46,609 bases of DNA, from assembly GCA_002101225.1 (NCBI GenBank), contig LWTN01000236.1, forward strand, positions 1-46,609, written 5' to 3'. Below, piece after piece: positions 1-9,052 of this stretch (the first letter of the stretch is position 1; each line of letters opens with the position of its first letter). Source of the stretch: Cycloclasticus sp. symbiont of Poecilosclerida sp. M (lineage in GTDB: Bacteria > Pseudomonadota > Gammaproteobacteria > Methylococcales > Cycloclasticaceae). The position numbers were made by a program, and so were the translations under genes. The notes beneath the pieces were generated by a model. That model had not been told where the DNA came from, ran no database searches, and saw only the letters and a list, made by a program, of their open reading frames with translations.

Positions 1-210
1 CGAGGACAAAATGAAAATGCCAATGGACTTTTAAGGCAATATTTTCCAAAATCTATGTGTTTAGTTGATATTGCTTATGAAGAAGTTAGAATGGCCGTTC
101 ATAAGTTAAATTCTAGACCTAGAAAGTGCTTGGGATTTAAAACTCCTTACGAGGTATTTTATGAAAACACGGGCGTTAATGCCAGTAAATTAGATGTGGT
201 GCACTTATGA
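1..210 (+). CDS. IS30-family transposase, C-terminal end (cut by window edge)
   Basis: Frame 1 is open from the first base to the TGA at 208-210. It encodes the last 69 residues of a DDE transposase. The stretch NENANGLLRQYFPK carries the final catalytic Glu in its typical IS30 context, and RPRKCLGFKTPYEVF is the usual C-terminal block. The 3' end of the gene runs into the terminal repeat of the element. The N-terminus lies outside the window, so whether the gene is intact cannot be judged. The element appears to have inserted into, or beside, the methyltransferase remnant that follows. Confidence 0.9.
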   Translation, partial: RGQNENANGLLRQYFPKSMCLVDIAYEEVRMAVHKLNSRPRKCLGFKTPYEVFYENTGVNASKLDVVHL

Positions 211-222
211 GTCGAATCCACC
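194..222 (+). repeat. Likely right terminal repeat of the IS30 element
   Basis: GTGGTGCACTTATGAGTCGA overlaps the end of the transposase gene, as IS30-family terminal repeats commonly do. A related sequence, with the same first 13 bases (GTGGTGCACTTAT), lies at 14741-14769. The exact outer end cannot be fixed without the left end of the element. Confidence 0.55.
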
Positions 223-808
223 TCTAAAGAATTATTTGATATTAAATCAAACTACATTGATGATAATTTTATTAAATTACATAGGACTAGCATTGACCTC
301 CCAAGAAAATTTTTACCAAAAAAAGAGTTTCTCGAATATCATCATGACTATATTTTTCGTAAATAATACAATATCAGACCGACTTTGGGCTGGACACCAA
401 AGAAGAAAGCGCGAAAATAAAATCAAAGGGAAAAGCTTTGGTTATGGCATTGTTACGGAAGAATCAGAATATACAAATACTATTTCTGCCAGATATTATA
501 AGGATGGTAGTGAGATTTTAATAAAACAAGAGGGTTGCAATCCTCGAAAATTAACACCAAGAGAAGCCGCTAGGCTTCAGGGTTTCCCTGAGAGTTTTAG
601 AATCCCAGTATCCAATACTCAAGTTTATCGACAATTTGGGAATAGTGTCCCAGTTAAAGTCATCGAGAAAGTTGCTAAGCAAATGTTGTTGCATTTAGAG
701 AATGATGCCGCTGAAAAGAAAAAACACAGTAAAACCAATCAAAGGACAGTCAAGAATACGGTGTCTTTTGCTTCCTTAAAAGATAGCGTGGCTGCTGTTT
801 GTCATTGA
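223..808 (+). pseudogene. C5-cytosine DNA methyltransferase, 5'-truncated and frameshifted
   Basis: From about base 362 this encodes the C-terminal part of a Dcm/HaeIII-type cytosine-5 methyltransferase. DRLWAGHQRRKREN belongs to the target-recognition region, and LTPREAARLQGFP with QFGNSVPVKV are conserved motifs IX and X. The catalytic PC motif and the SAM-binding N-terminus are missing. Bases 223-363 read coherently in frame 1 (up to HDYIFRK), then hit a stop, while the homology continues in frame 2 (NNTISDRLW). That implies a one-base indel near 358-368 in addition to the truncation at the IS30 end. The long ORF starting at 194 in frame 2 is therefore an artefact upstream of about 362. 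It probably makes no active enzyme. No partner restriction gene is visible. Confidence 0.8.
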
Positions 809-909
809 TTTAGTAAGATGCGGTGGAATAAGAAATCAGTAGATGTTTTTATTTACAATGCCAGACCAAGCGTTACGCTATCCGTGCAATTACTTAGGTT
901 AAAGAAAGT

Positions 910-1386
910 ATGTTGAAGTGGACGTGGATTTCGGCGGTAGTTCTGTTGTTAGACCAGCTTAGTAAATTATGGGTTGTAGAAAACTTCGCTCTGTATGAAT
1001 CGGTTTCCATCATCCCTTATTTAAACCTAACGTACGTTCACAATACCGGAGCCGCGTTTAGTTTTTTGAGTACAGCGGGTGGTTGGCAACGCTGGGTTTT
1101 TGCTGCAATCGCGGTTATTGCCGTCATTATTCTTACGGTTTGGTTGAAGCGCTTAAAAAGAGATGAGACTTGGTTGGCCTTTTCTTTGTCGCTCATACTG
1201 GGCGGTGCGATTGGAAACTTGTACGATCGTATAGCCTACGGTTATGTTATTGATTTTTTCGATGTGTATTATCAGCAGTGGCACTGGCCCGTTTTCAACG
1301 TGGCGGATTCCGCCATTTCCGTTGGCGTGACGATTTTATTGATCGATACCTTCTTTAACGAAAGGCGAGAATCATCGACGGCTTAG
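910..1386 (+). CDS. lspA: Lipoprotein signal peptidase (signal peptidase II)
   Basis: This inner-membrane aspartyl protease cleaves signal peptides from diacylglyceryl-modified prolipoproteins. The 158 residues match the usual family length and show four hydrophobic segments (about 4-22, 62-80, 88-104 and 130-147). The catalytic pair is Asp115 (YVIDFF) and Asp133 (FNVADSAI), and GNLYDR is also conserved. It serves the lipoproteins encoded nearby (LpoA, DolP, the CsgG-like protein). lspA normally follows ileS. Here its upstream neighbour is a methyltransferase/IS30 remnant, so the ancestral operon is interrupted. The 3' end overlaps the convergent ampD by 15 bp. Confidence 0.97.
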   Translation: MLKWTWISAVVLLLDQLSKLWVVENFALYESVSIIPYLNLTYVHNTGAAFSFLSTAGGWQRWVFAAIAVIAVIILTVWLKRLKRDETWLAFSLSLILGGAIGNLYDRIAYGYVIDFFDVYYQQWHWPVFNVADSAISVGVTILLIDTFFNERRESSTA

Positions 1387-1938
1387 TAGTGATTTAAAAG
1401 CAGGCCAGTCGAAGCTCTCGCCGGGGTCAGTTTTGCGCCCAGCAGATACATCGCAATGCCCAACGATCGTTTCATTTGAGAGTTCTGGGTAAGCTTTCAT
1501 TAAGGCCTTACAAACGAATGTTAATTGTTGATATTGCTCTTGGGTATACGGTATTTCGTCGGCGCCTTCTAATTCGATACCAATAGAAAAGTCGTTGCAA
1601 TCTTTCTCACCCTTAAAGCAAGAAACACCTGCGTGCCAGGCGCGTTCATGGAAGGGGACAAACTGTACGGTGTCGCCATTCCGCTTAATCAAAATATGCG
1701 AGGAAACTTGCAAGCCTTCGATTTCTTTAAAATAAGGGTGTGCTGTGCTATCGAGCTGATTGGTAAAAAATGCCTCGATAGAGTCACCGCCAAATTCATT
1801 CGGCGGCAAACTGATGCCGTGTATGATAATTAACTTTACGGGGCATGTCTCGGGGCGTTCATTTTTGTTGGGCGACGGTACTCGCCGTGCCTTTGTTAGC
1901 CAGTTGTTTTGTATCGCACTTGATTTATTATCAGTCAT
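1372..1938 (-). CDS. ampD: 1,6-anhydro-N-acetylmuramyl-L-alanine amidase
   Basis: This cytosolic zinc amidase removes the peptide from anhydro-muropeptides during peptidoglycan recycling, and its loss derepresses AmpC in species that have it. The 188 residues fit the AmpD subgroup. Expected ligands are present: His40 (IIIHGISLP), His161 (VGHCDV) and Asp171 (KTDPG). Glu122 (IGIELEG) and Lys169 occupy the catalytic positions. There is no signal peptide, which separates it from periplasmic AmiD-type enzymes. It converges with lspA (15-bp overlap) and diverges from nadC. Confidence 0.96.
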   Translation of the reverse strand: MTDNKSSAIQNNWLTKARRVPSPNKNERPETCPVKLIIIHGISLPPNEFGGDSIEAFFTNQLDSTAHPYFKEIEGLQVSSHILIKRNGDTVQFVPFHERAWHAGVSCFKGEKDCNDFSIGIELEGADEIPYTQEQYQQLTFVCKALMKAYPELSNETIVGHCDVSAGRKTDPGESFDWPAFKSLLSRR

Positions 1939-2097
1939 TTTTATTCAACCTTAATAACGCCTCTTCTATGCTAAACGATAGACGGCATAAAAACGTTAAA
2001 AACGTGCTGCCATTGAGTTATTGAACGTGATTTTTTCTTAACAATGGGAATTATGGGATAATAAGCGGCTTATAAATATTTTGCAGTAAAAATCAGT

Positions 2098-2940
2098 ATG
2101 CCAGTAGTCGATCAAAAAATTATAGATGAAGATGTCCGTCATTTTCTCGCTGAAGACGTCGGAAGCGGTGATTTAACGGCCATGGCGATTGACGAAAATA
2201 AGCAGGCGAAAGCTACCTTGATTTCGCGTGAAGTGGCCTTGATTTCTGGTCACCCCTGGTTTCAATCCGTCTTTAGCTCGCTAGACTCAACGATACAGAT
2301 TGATTGGCAGGTAGTGGAAGGTGCACCCGTTGATGTGGGTGGGGTGATTTGTACGCTATCCGGCTCAGCTCGTGCCTTATTAACGGGGGAAAGAGCGGCG
2401 ATTAATATCATGCAAACCTTATCCGCAACGACGTCCCTCGCTGGACGCTACGCTAAGGCAGTGGAAGGTACAAAGACCGTGGTACTCGACACGCGTAAAA
2501 CCATCCCAGGCCTTCGTATGGCGCAAAAGTATGCGGTACGTTGCGGGGGGTGTAAAAACCACCGGATGGGTTTGTATGATGGCATCTTGATTAAAGAAAA
2601 CCATATTTTAGCCGCAGGCGGAATAAAACAAGCGGTTATCGCGGCGCGTAAAACAAGTGCAAGCGTTGCCGTGGAAGTGGAAGTTGAAACGTTAGATGAA
2701 GTGCAACAAGCGCTGGAGGCACAAGCAGATATCCTTTTGTTGGATAATTTTACCATTCAACAATTAAAACAAGCGGTTGCTTTAAATAAGGGTTGGGTAA
2801 TGCTGGAAGCGTCAGGTAATGTGGATTTAACAACCGTGCGGAAGATTGCAAATACGGGCGTTGATTATGTATCAGTGGGCGCGTTGACAAAAAATATACA
2901 AGCGATTGATCTTTCCATGTGCATTGATTTGCAAGTTTAG
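2098..2940 (+). CDS. nadC: Nicotinate-nucleotide pyrophosphorylase (quinolinate phosphoribosyltransferase)
   Basis: It converts quinolinate and PRPP to nicotinate mononucleotide, PPi and CO2 in de novo NAD synthesis. The 280 residues are of typical length. An N-terminal open-faced domain is followed by the TIM-like barrel with LDTRKTIPGLR (about residues 138-148), RCGGCKNHRMGL, IKENH and the VEVEVETLDE and LLLDNF strands, ending in VDYVSVGALTK. It stands alone, divergent from ampD (159 bp between starts) and convergent with the dehydrogenase gene 8 bp downstream. Confidence 0.97.
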   Translation: MPVVDQKIIDEDVRHFLAEDVGSGDLTAMAIDENKQAKATLISREVALISGHPWFQSVFSSLDSTIQIDWQVVEGAPVDVGGVICTLSGSARALLTGERAAINIMQTLSATTSLAGRYAKAVEGTKTVVLDTRKTIPGLRMAQKYAVRCGGCKNHRMGLYDGILIKENHILAAGGIKQAVIAARKTSASVAVEVEVETLDEVQQALEAQADILLLDNFTIQQLKQAVALNKGWVMLEASGNVDLTTVRKIANTGVDYVSVGALTKNIQAIDLSMCIDLQV

Positions 2941-2948
2941 AGGTTTTT

Positions 2949-4319
2949 TTAGCGGATAGGAAAGACTTTATCGGGGTTCAAAATATTATCTGGGTCAAAC
3001 TGGCTTTTTATTTTTCTCATTAAATTAATTGCTACATCGTCGAGTTCTAAATTAATGTAGTTCTGTTTTTCTAAACCGATACCGTGTTCGCCGGATAAAC
3101 TGCCATTGAGGCTCATCACCAAAGAAAAAACGTCAGCCAGACACGCTTGGGCAAGGTCAAGCTGCTCGGGCTGAATGAGTAGGTTGACGTGAATATTTCC
3201 GTTGCCCGCGTGGCCAAAATTAACGATGGGTATCTGATATTGCGACGAGAGCTTTTCTAGGCCTTCAATCAGCACAGGCAATTCTGTAACGGGCACCACA
3301 ATGTCCTCGTTAATCTTTTTTGGCGAGATTTTTCGCAGCGTAGGCGAAAGCGCTTTGCGCGCTTCCCATAGGGCTTTAGTTTGTTCCTCAGTATGGGCAA
3401 TTTGCACCTCGATAATGCCGTCTACGCGCGCGCTTTCGGCTACTTTTTCGCTCAGTTCGCTCACGTTATTTTTGTCCCCGTCTACCTCGATAATCAATAG
3501 AGCTTGTGCGTCATCAGGTAACGCGTGTTGCATTTTATCTCGCACTAAAGAGATTGCAGTGGCATCCATAAACTCAAGTGCGCAAGGGGTTACCGATTTA
3601 GACATGATATTACTCACCGCTTTGGCCGCTGCGTGAACGGATTGGTAAACAGCTTGAAGCGTTACTTTTGTTTCGGGCAGTGGGGTCAATTTTAAGGTTG
3701 CTTGGGTAATAAAAGCGAGCGTGCCTTCGGAGCCGATAATGAGGCGGGTTAAGTCGTAACCCACGACACTTTTAGTCGTGTAGGCTCCTGTTTTAAGTGT
3801 TTCGCCTGTACCGGTCACGCAATTCAAGCCGAGGATGTTTTCGCGTGGAGTGCCGTATTTTACGGCCTTGGGTCCTGCTGAGTTGTAGGCTAAATTACCA
3901 CCGACGGTGCAAATAGCGGCGCTAGTCGGGTCGGGTGGCCAGAAAAAACCGTGCTCTGCTGCAGCGTGTTGTACTTGCTCGTTGGTCACGCCGGGTTCAA
4001 CAATCATGGCTCGGTTGTCAGGATCCATCTTGATGATTTTATTCATGCGCTCTGTTGAAACGACAATGGCATTTTCAGGTGGCACCGTAGCGCCTGTTGT
4101 ACCCGTTCCGCTGCCTCTGGCTACCATTGACACATGGTGTTGCTGACACAATTTTACCGTATCAACAACGTGTTGGTGTTTGGTTGGAAAAACCACAGCG
4201 ATGGGTGCGCGGTGTTGCTTGCTATTGTCGTAGCCATAAGGCCAACAATCAGCGGGCTCAGTTAGCGCAGGTATTTCCTGATATAGCTGCTTTAGAGCCT
4301 CTAAAAACTCGTGTTCCAT
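2949..4319 (-). CDS. FAD-linked oxidase, D-lactate/glycolate dehydrogenase type
   Basis: A 456-residue flavoprotein of the FAD_binding_4 plus FAD-oxidase C-terminal class (GlcD, D-lactate dehydrogenase (cytochrome), D-2-hydroxyglutarate dehydrogenase). The FAD-binding part shows VFPTKHQHVVDTVKL, then ARGSGTGTTG (about residues 67-76), VEPGV and TVGGNLAYNSAGPKAVKYG. The C-terminal domain has NFGHAGNGNIHVN and GSLSGEHGIGLEK, which hold the metal-binding and catalytic histidines. It has no Fe-S domain, so it is not the fused quinone-linked form. The substrate is not fixed by sequence; D-lactate is most likely. It stands between nadC and the dolP group and may be separately expressed. Confidence 0.88.
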   Translation of the reverse strand: MEHEFLEALKQLYQEIPALTEPADCWPYGYDNSKQHRAPIAVVFPTKHQHVVDTVKLCQQHHVSMVARGSGTGTTGATVPPENAIVVSTERMNKIIKMDPDNRAMIVEPGVTNEQVQHAAAEHGFFWPPDPTSAAICTVGGNLAYNSAGPKAVKYGTPRENILGLNCVTGTGETLKTGAYTTKSVVGYDLTRLIIGSEGTLAFITQATLKLTPLPETKVTLQAVYQSVHAAAKAVSNIMSKSVTPCALEFMDATAISLVRDKMQHALPDDAQALLIIEVDGDKNNVSELSEKVAESARVDGIIEVQIAHTEEQTKALWEARKALSPTLRKISPKKINEDIVVPVTELPVLIEGLEKLSSQYQIPIVNFGHAGNGNIHVNLLIQPEQLDLAQACLADVFSLVMSLNGSLSGEHGIGLEKQNYINLELDDVAINLMRKIKSQFDPDNILNPDKVFPIR

Positions 4320-4332
4320 GCAGCTGCTAAAA

Positions 4333-4923
4333 TCAGTTTATGGTCTCAAATAACTTAACTACACGTTGTACGCCACCAACGCGTCGGATGGTTTCAATTA
4401 CAGGGCTAATCTCATGTTGTAGTAGTAGCCCCATCAGGTAGACAACGCCATTTTCAGACACTACTTTAACGCGGGTTGGGTCAAAACCTTGTATATGGTT
4501 GAGGCCAAGCAGAGAGACTTTTGCTTTACTTGTAATTAAGCTATCGCTGCTGCGAGAAAGATAAGAACTTGAGGCTGCGACGATAATTTCATTTTGGGTT
4601 CTTTTTACCTTAGGCAAGGAACTAAGCTTGCTAACAACTTTGTTACGTAAAGCTTCAGTTGGCGCTTCGCCCGTTAATAACAACAGCCCATTATAACAAG
4701 TCACGTTGATATGGGTGTTGTTTCTAATCGCGTCGTCACTGTACAAAATTCGTAGCGCTTTAAATTCTATACCTTGGTCATCTATCACTGTGCCCGCGCT
4801 TCTGCGATCGTGTACAATCGCCACACCTGTTGCTGCACCACTGCCAACGGCGATGGCAGCGCAACCCGAGATAAATACGATTAAAAGTGAGCTAAGTAAA
4901 ATAAGTTTTATTGTGCGATTCAT
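4333..4923 (-). CDS. dolP: BON-domain outer-membrane lipoprotein DolP (YraP-like)
   Basis: A 196-residue lipoprotein with a lipobox at ISG-Cys21 followed by two BON domains (about 45-115 and 125-190). Homologues sit on the inner face of the outer membrane, bind anionic phospholipid and support BAM and amidase activation. I start it at the ATG at 4923, 4 bp after the diaA stop. A TTG at 4935 would add MDNN and overlap diaA, but it is less likely. It is last in the run lpoA-yraN-diaA-dolP, the same order as yraM-N-O-P in Escherichia coli, which supports the assignment. Confidence 0.9.
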   Translation of the reverse strand: MNRTIKLILLSSLLIVFISGCAAIAVGSGAATGVAIVHDRRSAGTVIDDQGIEFKALRILYSDDAIRNNTHINVTCYNGLLLLTGEAPTEALRNKVVSKLSSLPKVKRTQNEIIVAASSSYLSRSSDSLITSKAKVSLLGLNHIQGFDPTRVKVVSENGVVYLMGLLLQHEISPVIETIRRVGGVQRVVKLFETIN

Positions 4924-4927
4924 ATTG

Positions 4928-5895
<968 letters not shown>

Positions 5896-7503
5896 TTAGT
5901 CGAAAAATGTCGGTGTTAGTTGCTGTATTTGAGGTGCTAATCCTGTTGCATAAGAAGAGCCTTTCTTAAAGCTTGCGCACGTTAATTGGCGAGCAATATG
6001 CCCCTGATTATCAACTGAAAGAATACCCGTGTGGCCATTAAAGCGAGCGGAATACTGATTTCTCAGTCTTTCAAGGTGAGGAATGACTTGGTAGGCGTCG
6101 AGGCCGAGCGAAAATAGACGTTGGTGTGTTCCGTGTACGTCAGGCCAGTTTTTTAATAATTCGGCGTGGCTGTTGGCGCCCCCACTTTCTTTATCAATTA
6201 TGGAAGGCATATCACAAAACTGAATGCCATCAAGGTCACGATCATTAGCAGAGTTTTCATTGCCCTCGTAAATCTTAGACGTGCTGTAAATAACCAAATC
6301 TGAGGCGCGGTGAAAACGGAATTGAGGGCGAATCAATCGAGCTTCGCGAGGTGATGCAATCAGAAAAATAAAGTCAATATCTTTGCGTCGCCTTTCTTCA
6401 AACTTAATGTCTAATCTTAATTTTTGTTTAAGCGTTTGATGTCGCTGAATGCTTTCGTCTAGCTTTAGTATTTCTTTAATAGGCACTGAGTAATCAGCTT
6501 GTTTGGGCGTGTATTTATTCGAATCTAATACGTTCCCGCCAAACTGCTGCCATAGCGTGATGAAGTGGTTTGATAGGCGATCGCCCAACCTTGTGTCTGG
6601 TGCAAAAACAATCACGTTTTTTAAGCCTCGAGTCCACGCTAGGCTAGCCACCTGCGTTATTTCTTTTTCGGGGCTTAAAGAGAATTGGTATAGGTTGTGC
6701 CTAGATGATCCGCCGGTCTCGTTTAGCGCCACAACAGGAATAGATAAAGAGCCACTACGACTAATCCTGTCAACATTTGTTTTATCAAACGGCCCGATAA
6801 CAGCCTTTGCGCCGTCTCTAACTGCGTGAGAATACAGCGCTTCAACGGGCGCGGCAGAGGTGTCATAAAAGGTGATACTAGGTCTCCATTGCTTTCTTAA
6901 CAAATAAGAAGCCGTTGTAATGCCTTTACGGATTGTTTTTGCGGCGGATGCGTAAGCGCCCCTGCTCGGTAAAAAGACAGCAACTTTGCTGGGTGTTTTG
7001 TAGGTTATTTGTCTATCTTCTAAGAACTGTGAAAGTGCGGGCCCATTGAAGCTATGCCGAGGGTTACTATTTTTCCAGCGCCCAATTGTTCTGCTTTGTG
7101 TGCCGGCTCTTGGTTGCAGTTTTAAGATTAAAGCAAGGTCAATCCAGCCTTTCATGTTGCGATTTGCAGATTGCTTGACTGTTTCTAACTCCTGCGTAGC
7201 TAATAGCGTTAGCGTTTCTACTATAGATTGTTGATTATCTTCTTTGGCCAGAGGGTTGGTTATCAACGCATCAATCTGGGCGCCCACGCGCGCGCTTTCG
7301 TATAACTTTCCTTCTTGTAGTAAAACCGTTCTTTGTAGCATTAACTCTCGAACGTGCTGTGGTTGGTTACCAAAGTTTACCGGTGCCAATTGTCCTGAAG
7401 GTCTTTTGAAAGATGGGTTTGAACAGCTCGTCAGAAGTAAACAAATGCACGTGATTACGCCAATCGTTTTTGAAGCATGTAAAATGGTTTTAAATAAATT
7501 CAT
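5896..7503 (-). CDS. lpoA: Penicillin-binding protein activator lipoprotein LpoA
   Basis: An outer-membrane lipoprotein that reaches through the peptidoglycan to stimulate PBP1A. The 535 residues start with a lipoprotein signal (LLLTSC, lipidated Cys27). An all-helical N-terminal region follows (about 45-150), then a periplasmic-binding-protein-like domain (about 165-530) opening with KVAVFLPSRGAYASAAK. It is shorter than the E. coli protein (678 residues), mainly in the N-terminal part, as is common in other gammaproteobacteria. It is the first gene of the lpoA-yraN-diaA-dolP unit and is divergent from rsmI with only 48 bp between them. Confidence 0.93.
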   Translation of the reverse strand: MNLFKTILHASKTIGVITCICLLLTSCSNPSFKRPSGQLAPVNFGNQPQHVRELMLQRTVLLQEGKLYESARVGAQIDALITNPLAKEDNQQSIVETLTLLATQELETVKQSANRNMKGWIDLALILKLQPRAGTQSRTIGRWKNSNPRHSFNGPALSQFLEDRQITYKTPSKVAVFLPSRGAYASAAKTIRKGITTASYLLRKQWRPSITFYDTSAAPVEALYSHAVRDGAKAVIGPFDKTNVDRISRSGSLSIPVVALNETGGSSRHNLYQFSLSPEKEITQVASLAWTRGLKNVIVFAPDTRLGDRLSNHFITLWQQFGGNVLDSNKYTPKQADYSVPIKEILKLDESIQRHQTLKQKLRLDIKFEERRRKDIDFIFLIASPREARLIRPQFRFHRASDLVIYSTSKIYEGNENSANDRDLDGIQFCDMPSIIDKESGGANSHAELLKNWPDVHGTHQRLFSLGLDAYQVIPHLERLRNQYSARFNGHTGILSVDNQGHIARQLTCASFKKGSSYATGLAPQIQQLTPTFFD

Positions 7504-7551
7504 AAAGTGAAATTATTGGGCTTTTAGTCCATTAACGTTTAAAAATATTCC

Positions 7552-8412
7552 ATGTCAAAGCTTAAAGGTACATTGTATATCGTTGCAACCCCAATTGGAC
7601 ATTTGGGAGACATTAGCCTGCGCGCAATAGAGGTGCTTAAACAAGTTGATCTGATTGCAGCTGAAGACACGAGGAATAGCAAGGTGCTGTTGAGCCACTA
7701 CACGATAGTAACACCGATGACGGCTTACCACGAGCACAACGAAAGCAATAAAGCGAAACAGTTGCTGGATAAATTAGAGCAAGGCGAATCCATTGCGCTA
7801 ATTTCCGATGCGGGCACGCCGCTGATAAATGACCCAGGTTTTACCCTAGTGGAGCAAGCGCGAGCGTTAGCTATAAATGTTGTACCTATTCCCGGTGCGT
7901 GTGCAATTATAGCGGCCTTGAGTTGTACAGGGCTTGCAACGGCCAAGTTTAGCTTTGAAGGTTTTTTGCCGAGAACGTCGGGCGCACGTAAAGCCATTTT
8001 TGAGTTGTATGTGAGTCAAAGCAACACTCTCGTTTTTTATGAATCAAGCCATCGAATCTTGAGTTGCCTAGAAGATATCGCCGACGTTTACGAGCCATCG
8101 CGAAAAATGGCTATTGCGCGCGAGCTGACAAAAACATACGAAACGGTTGTTAGTAAAACGGTTGAAGAGGTTTTACAAGTTGTCCAGTCAGACAAAAACA
8201 TGCAGCGTGGAGAGTTCGTCGTATTGATTGAAGGGCTAGATAGAAAGAAAAGCCAAGAAGAAGCGTTGTCAGATGAGACACTTGAACTGATTACAGTCTT
8301 ATTAACGGAGTGCAGCGTTAAAACGGCGGTTAAATTAGCGCTGCAGATTAGCGGCGCGTCAAAAAAAGATATTTACAAAGCGGCGTTAGAGCTTAACGAT
8401 AAAGCCAATTGA
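7552..8412 (+). CDS. rsmI: 16S rRNA (cytidine(1402)-2'-O)-methyltransferase
   Basis: It adds the 2'-O-methyl group to C1402 of 16S rRNA in the decoding centre. The 286-residue tetrapyrrole-methylase fold shows GTLYIVATPIGHLGDIS at the N-terminus, LIAAEDTRNSKVLL, ISDAGTPLINDPG and VPIPGACA, all diagnostic of RsmI. The last codons and stop (8406-8412) form part of the 19-bp direct repeat that bounds the island downstream. The insertion therefore left the reading frame intact. rnpB normally follows closely in related genomes; here it is 6.8 kb away. Confidence 0.97.
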   Translation: MSKLKGTLYIVATPIGHLGDISLRAIEVLKQVDLIAAEDTRNSKVLLSHYTIVTPMTAYHEHNESNKAKQLLDKLEQGESIALISDAGTPLINDPGFTLVEQARALAINVVPIPGACAIIAALSCTGLATAKFSFEGFLPRTSGARKAIFELYVSQSNTLVFYESSHRILSCLEDIADVYEPSRKMAIARELTKTYETVVSKTVEEVLQVVQSDKNMQRGEFVVLIEGLDRKKSQEEALSDETLELITVLLTECSVKTAVKLALQISGASKKDIYKAALELNDKAN

Positions 8413-8424
8413 GTCAAAATAAGT
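8406..8424 (+). repeat. Left copy of 19-bp direct repeat flanking the island
   Basis: CAATTGAGTCAAAATAAGT occurs here and, with no mismatch, at 15183-15201. The flanking bases differ on both sides (C/G here; A/C there). This copy contains the rsmI stop codon. Collapsing the two copies restores a continuous rsmI-to-rnpB sequence, as expected for a target-site duplication. Confidence 0.9.
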
Positions 8425-8429
8425 GTCAA

Positions 8430-8454
8430 CCCAAAGTTAAAATGTCCGGTTTTA
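8430..8454 (+). repeat. Left terminal inverted repeat of the island
   Basis: CCCAAAGT, four variable bases, ATGTCCG, one base, TTTTA. The reverse complement of 15154-15178 has the same CCCAAAGT, ATGTCCG and TTTTA blocks at the same spacing. The blocks lie 5 bp (left) and 4 bp (right) inside the direct repeats. Confidence 0.85.
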
Positions 8455-8928
8455 GGACAGAGGATTTGGGTTATGTTTATTTGTGTAAGTCCGCCATGGG
8501 TGGCCAGACTTTGGTTTGAAGTTTGGTTGTTGTTGCCTTAGTTTGGCTTGGTTAACCGCATAGTTAATGGTTTTTCCATCTAATATGGGTATGGGCTTTT
8601 GCCCTTTTCCAAACCTTTTACAAGGTAATATCTTGCCTTTGTGTAGAATCGTCACTTGCCCAGAAAATGACTCGCAAACCGTTATTTTGCAATGACCAAG
8701 TCGGTAGTCTTTGTTCTTGCTTTGTATTTGATACTCTTTATTTTTACACTGGCAAGTCAGGTTCTTTGAAAGGCTTTTAGTGCTTTGAATACTGAGGATT
8801 TGATGTAACTCATTTTAGTTGTGTAGCACTTCACGATGGGCATCTTGCGGCGAAGCGGTTTTTGTAATCTTCAATAAACGCAGGTAGGCGTTAGCCTCGT
8901 CTATTATTCTAGTAAGTTCAGAATGTGT
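8452..8928 (-). pseudogene. ISNCY-type transposase, C-terminal remnant
   Basis: Reading leftward, pieces in different frames join into one protein tail: SELTRIIDEANAYL, then LPAFIEDYKNRFAA, then DAHREVLHN and NELHQILSIQSTKSLSKNL, and finally VTILHKGKILPCKRFG to a stop. The EAN-x-(Y/F)-LP-x-F-I-x-DY-N-x-RFA and DAHR blocks are typical of the end of DDE transposases annotated as ISNCY family. At least two indels separate the pieces, and everything upstream, including the catalytic core, is gone. The short intact ORF at 8452-8655 is only the last piece. Homology stops at about 8928, where the promoter of the amyloid operon begins. Confidence 0.8.
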
Positions 8929-8956
8929 TGGTTATTTTTTTTATATGTACTATAAT
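8928..8956 (+). promoter_or_regulatory. Predicted sigma70 promoter of the amyloid-like operon
   Basis: A perfect TATAAT (8951-8956) lies 17 bp after TTGGTT (8928-8933). Transcription would begin near 8963, about 90 bp before the first gene. ATCTCA (8961-8966) and TGAGAT (8976-8981) form a short inverted repeat at the predicted start that could be an operator or a 5' stem. The -35 region sits right at the end of recognisable transposase homology, so the promoter came with the cargo or was formed at the junction. Confidence 0.6.
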
Positions 8957-9052
8957 ACGTATCTCACAGTGGTATTGAGATAGCAATAAGCTAGTAATGA
9001 AACTAAACATATTGCATAAAAATTGATAAATCCTAAATGGAGATTAAAAATA

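Noticed and set aside
809-909. Possible relic of the ileS 3' end before lspA
   Set aside because: One frame gives KRYAIRAIT before a stop, loosely like the end of IleS, but the zinc-binding cysteines expected just upstream are absent.
8452-8655. Stand-alone 67-residue basic protein
   Set aside because: It is the last in-frame piece of a longer broken ISNCY-type transposase that can be followed upstream to about 8928 in other frames.
9023-9052. Longer N-terminus (MINPKWRLKI) for the first subunit
   Set aside because: It uses TTG with no ribosome-binding site and would bury the signal peptide. The ATG at 9053 has GGAG at proper distance.
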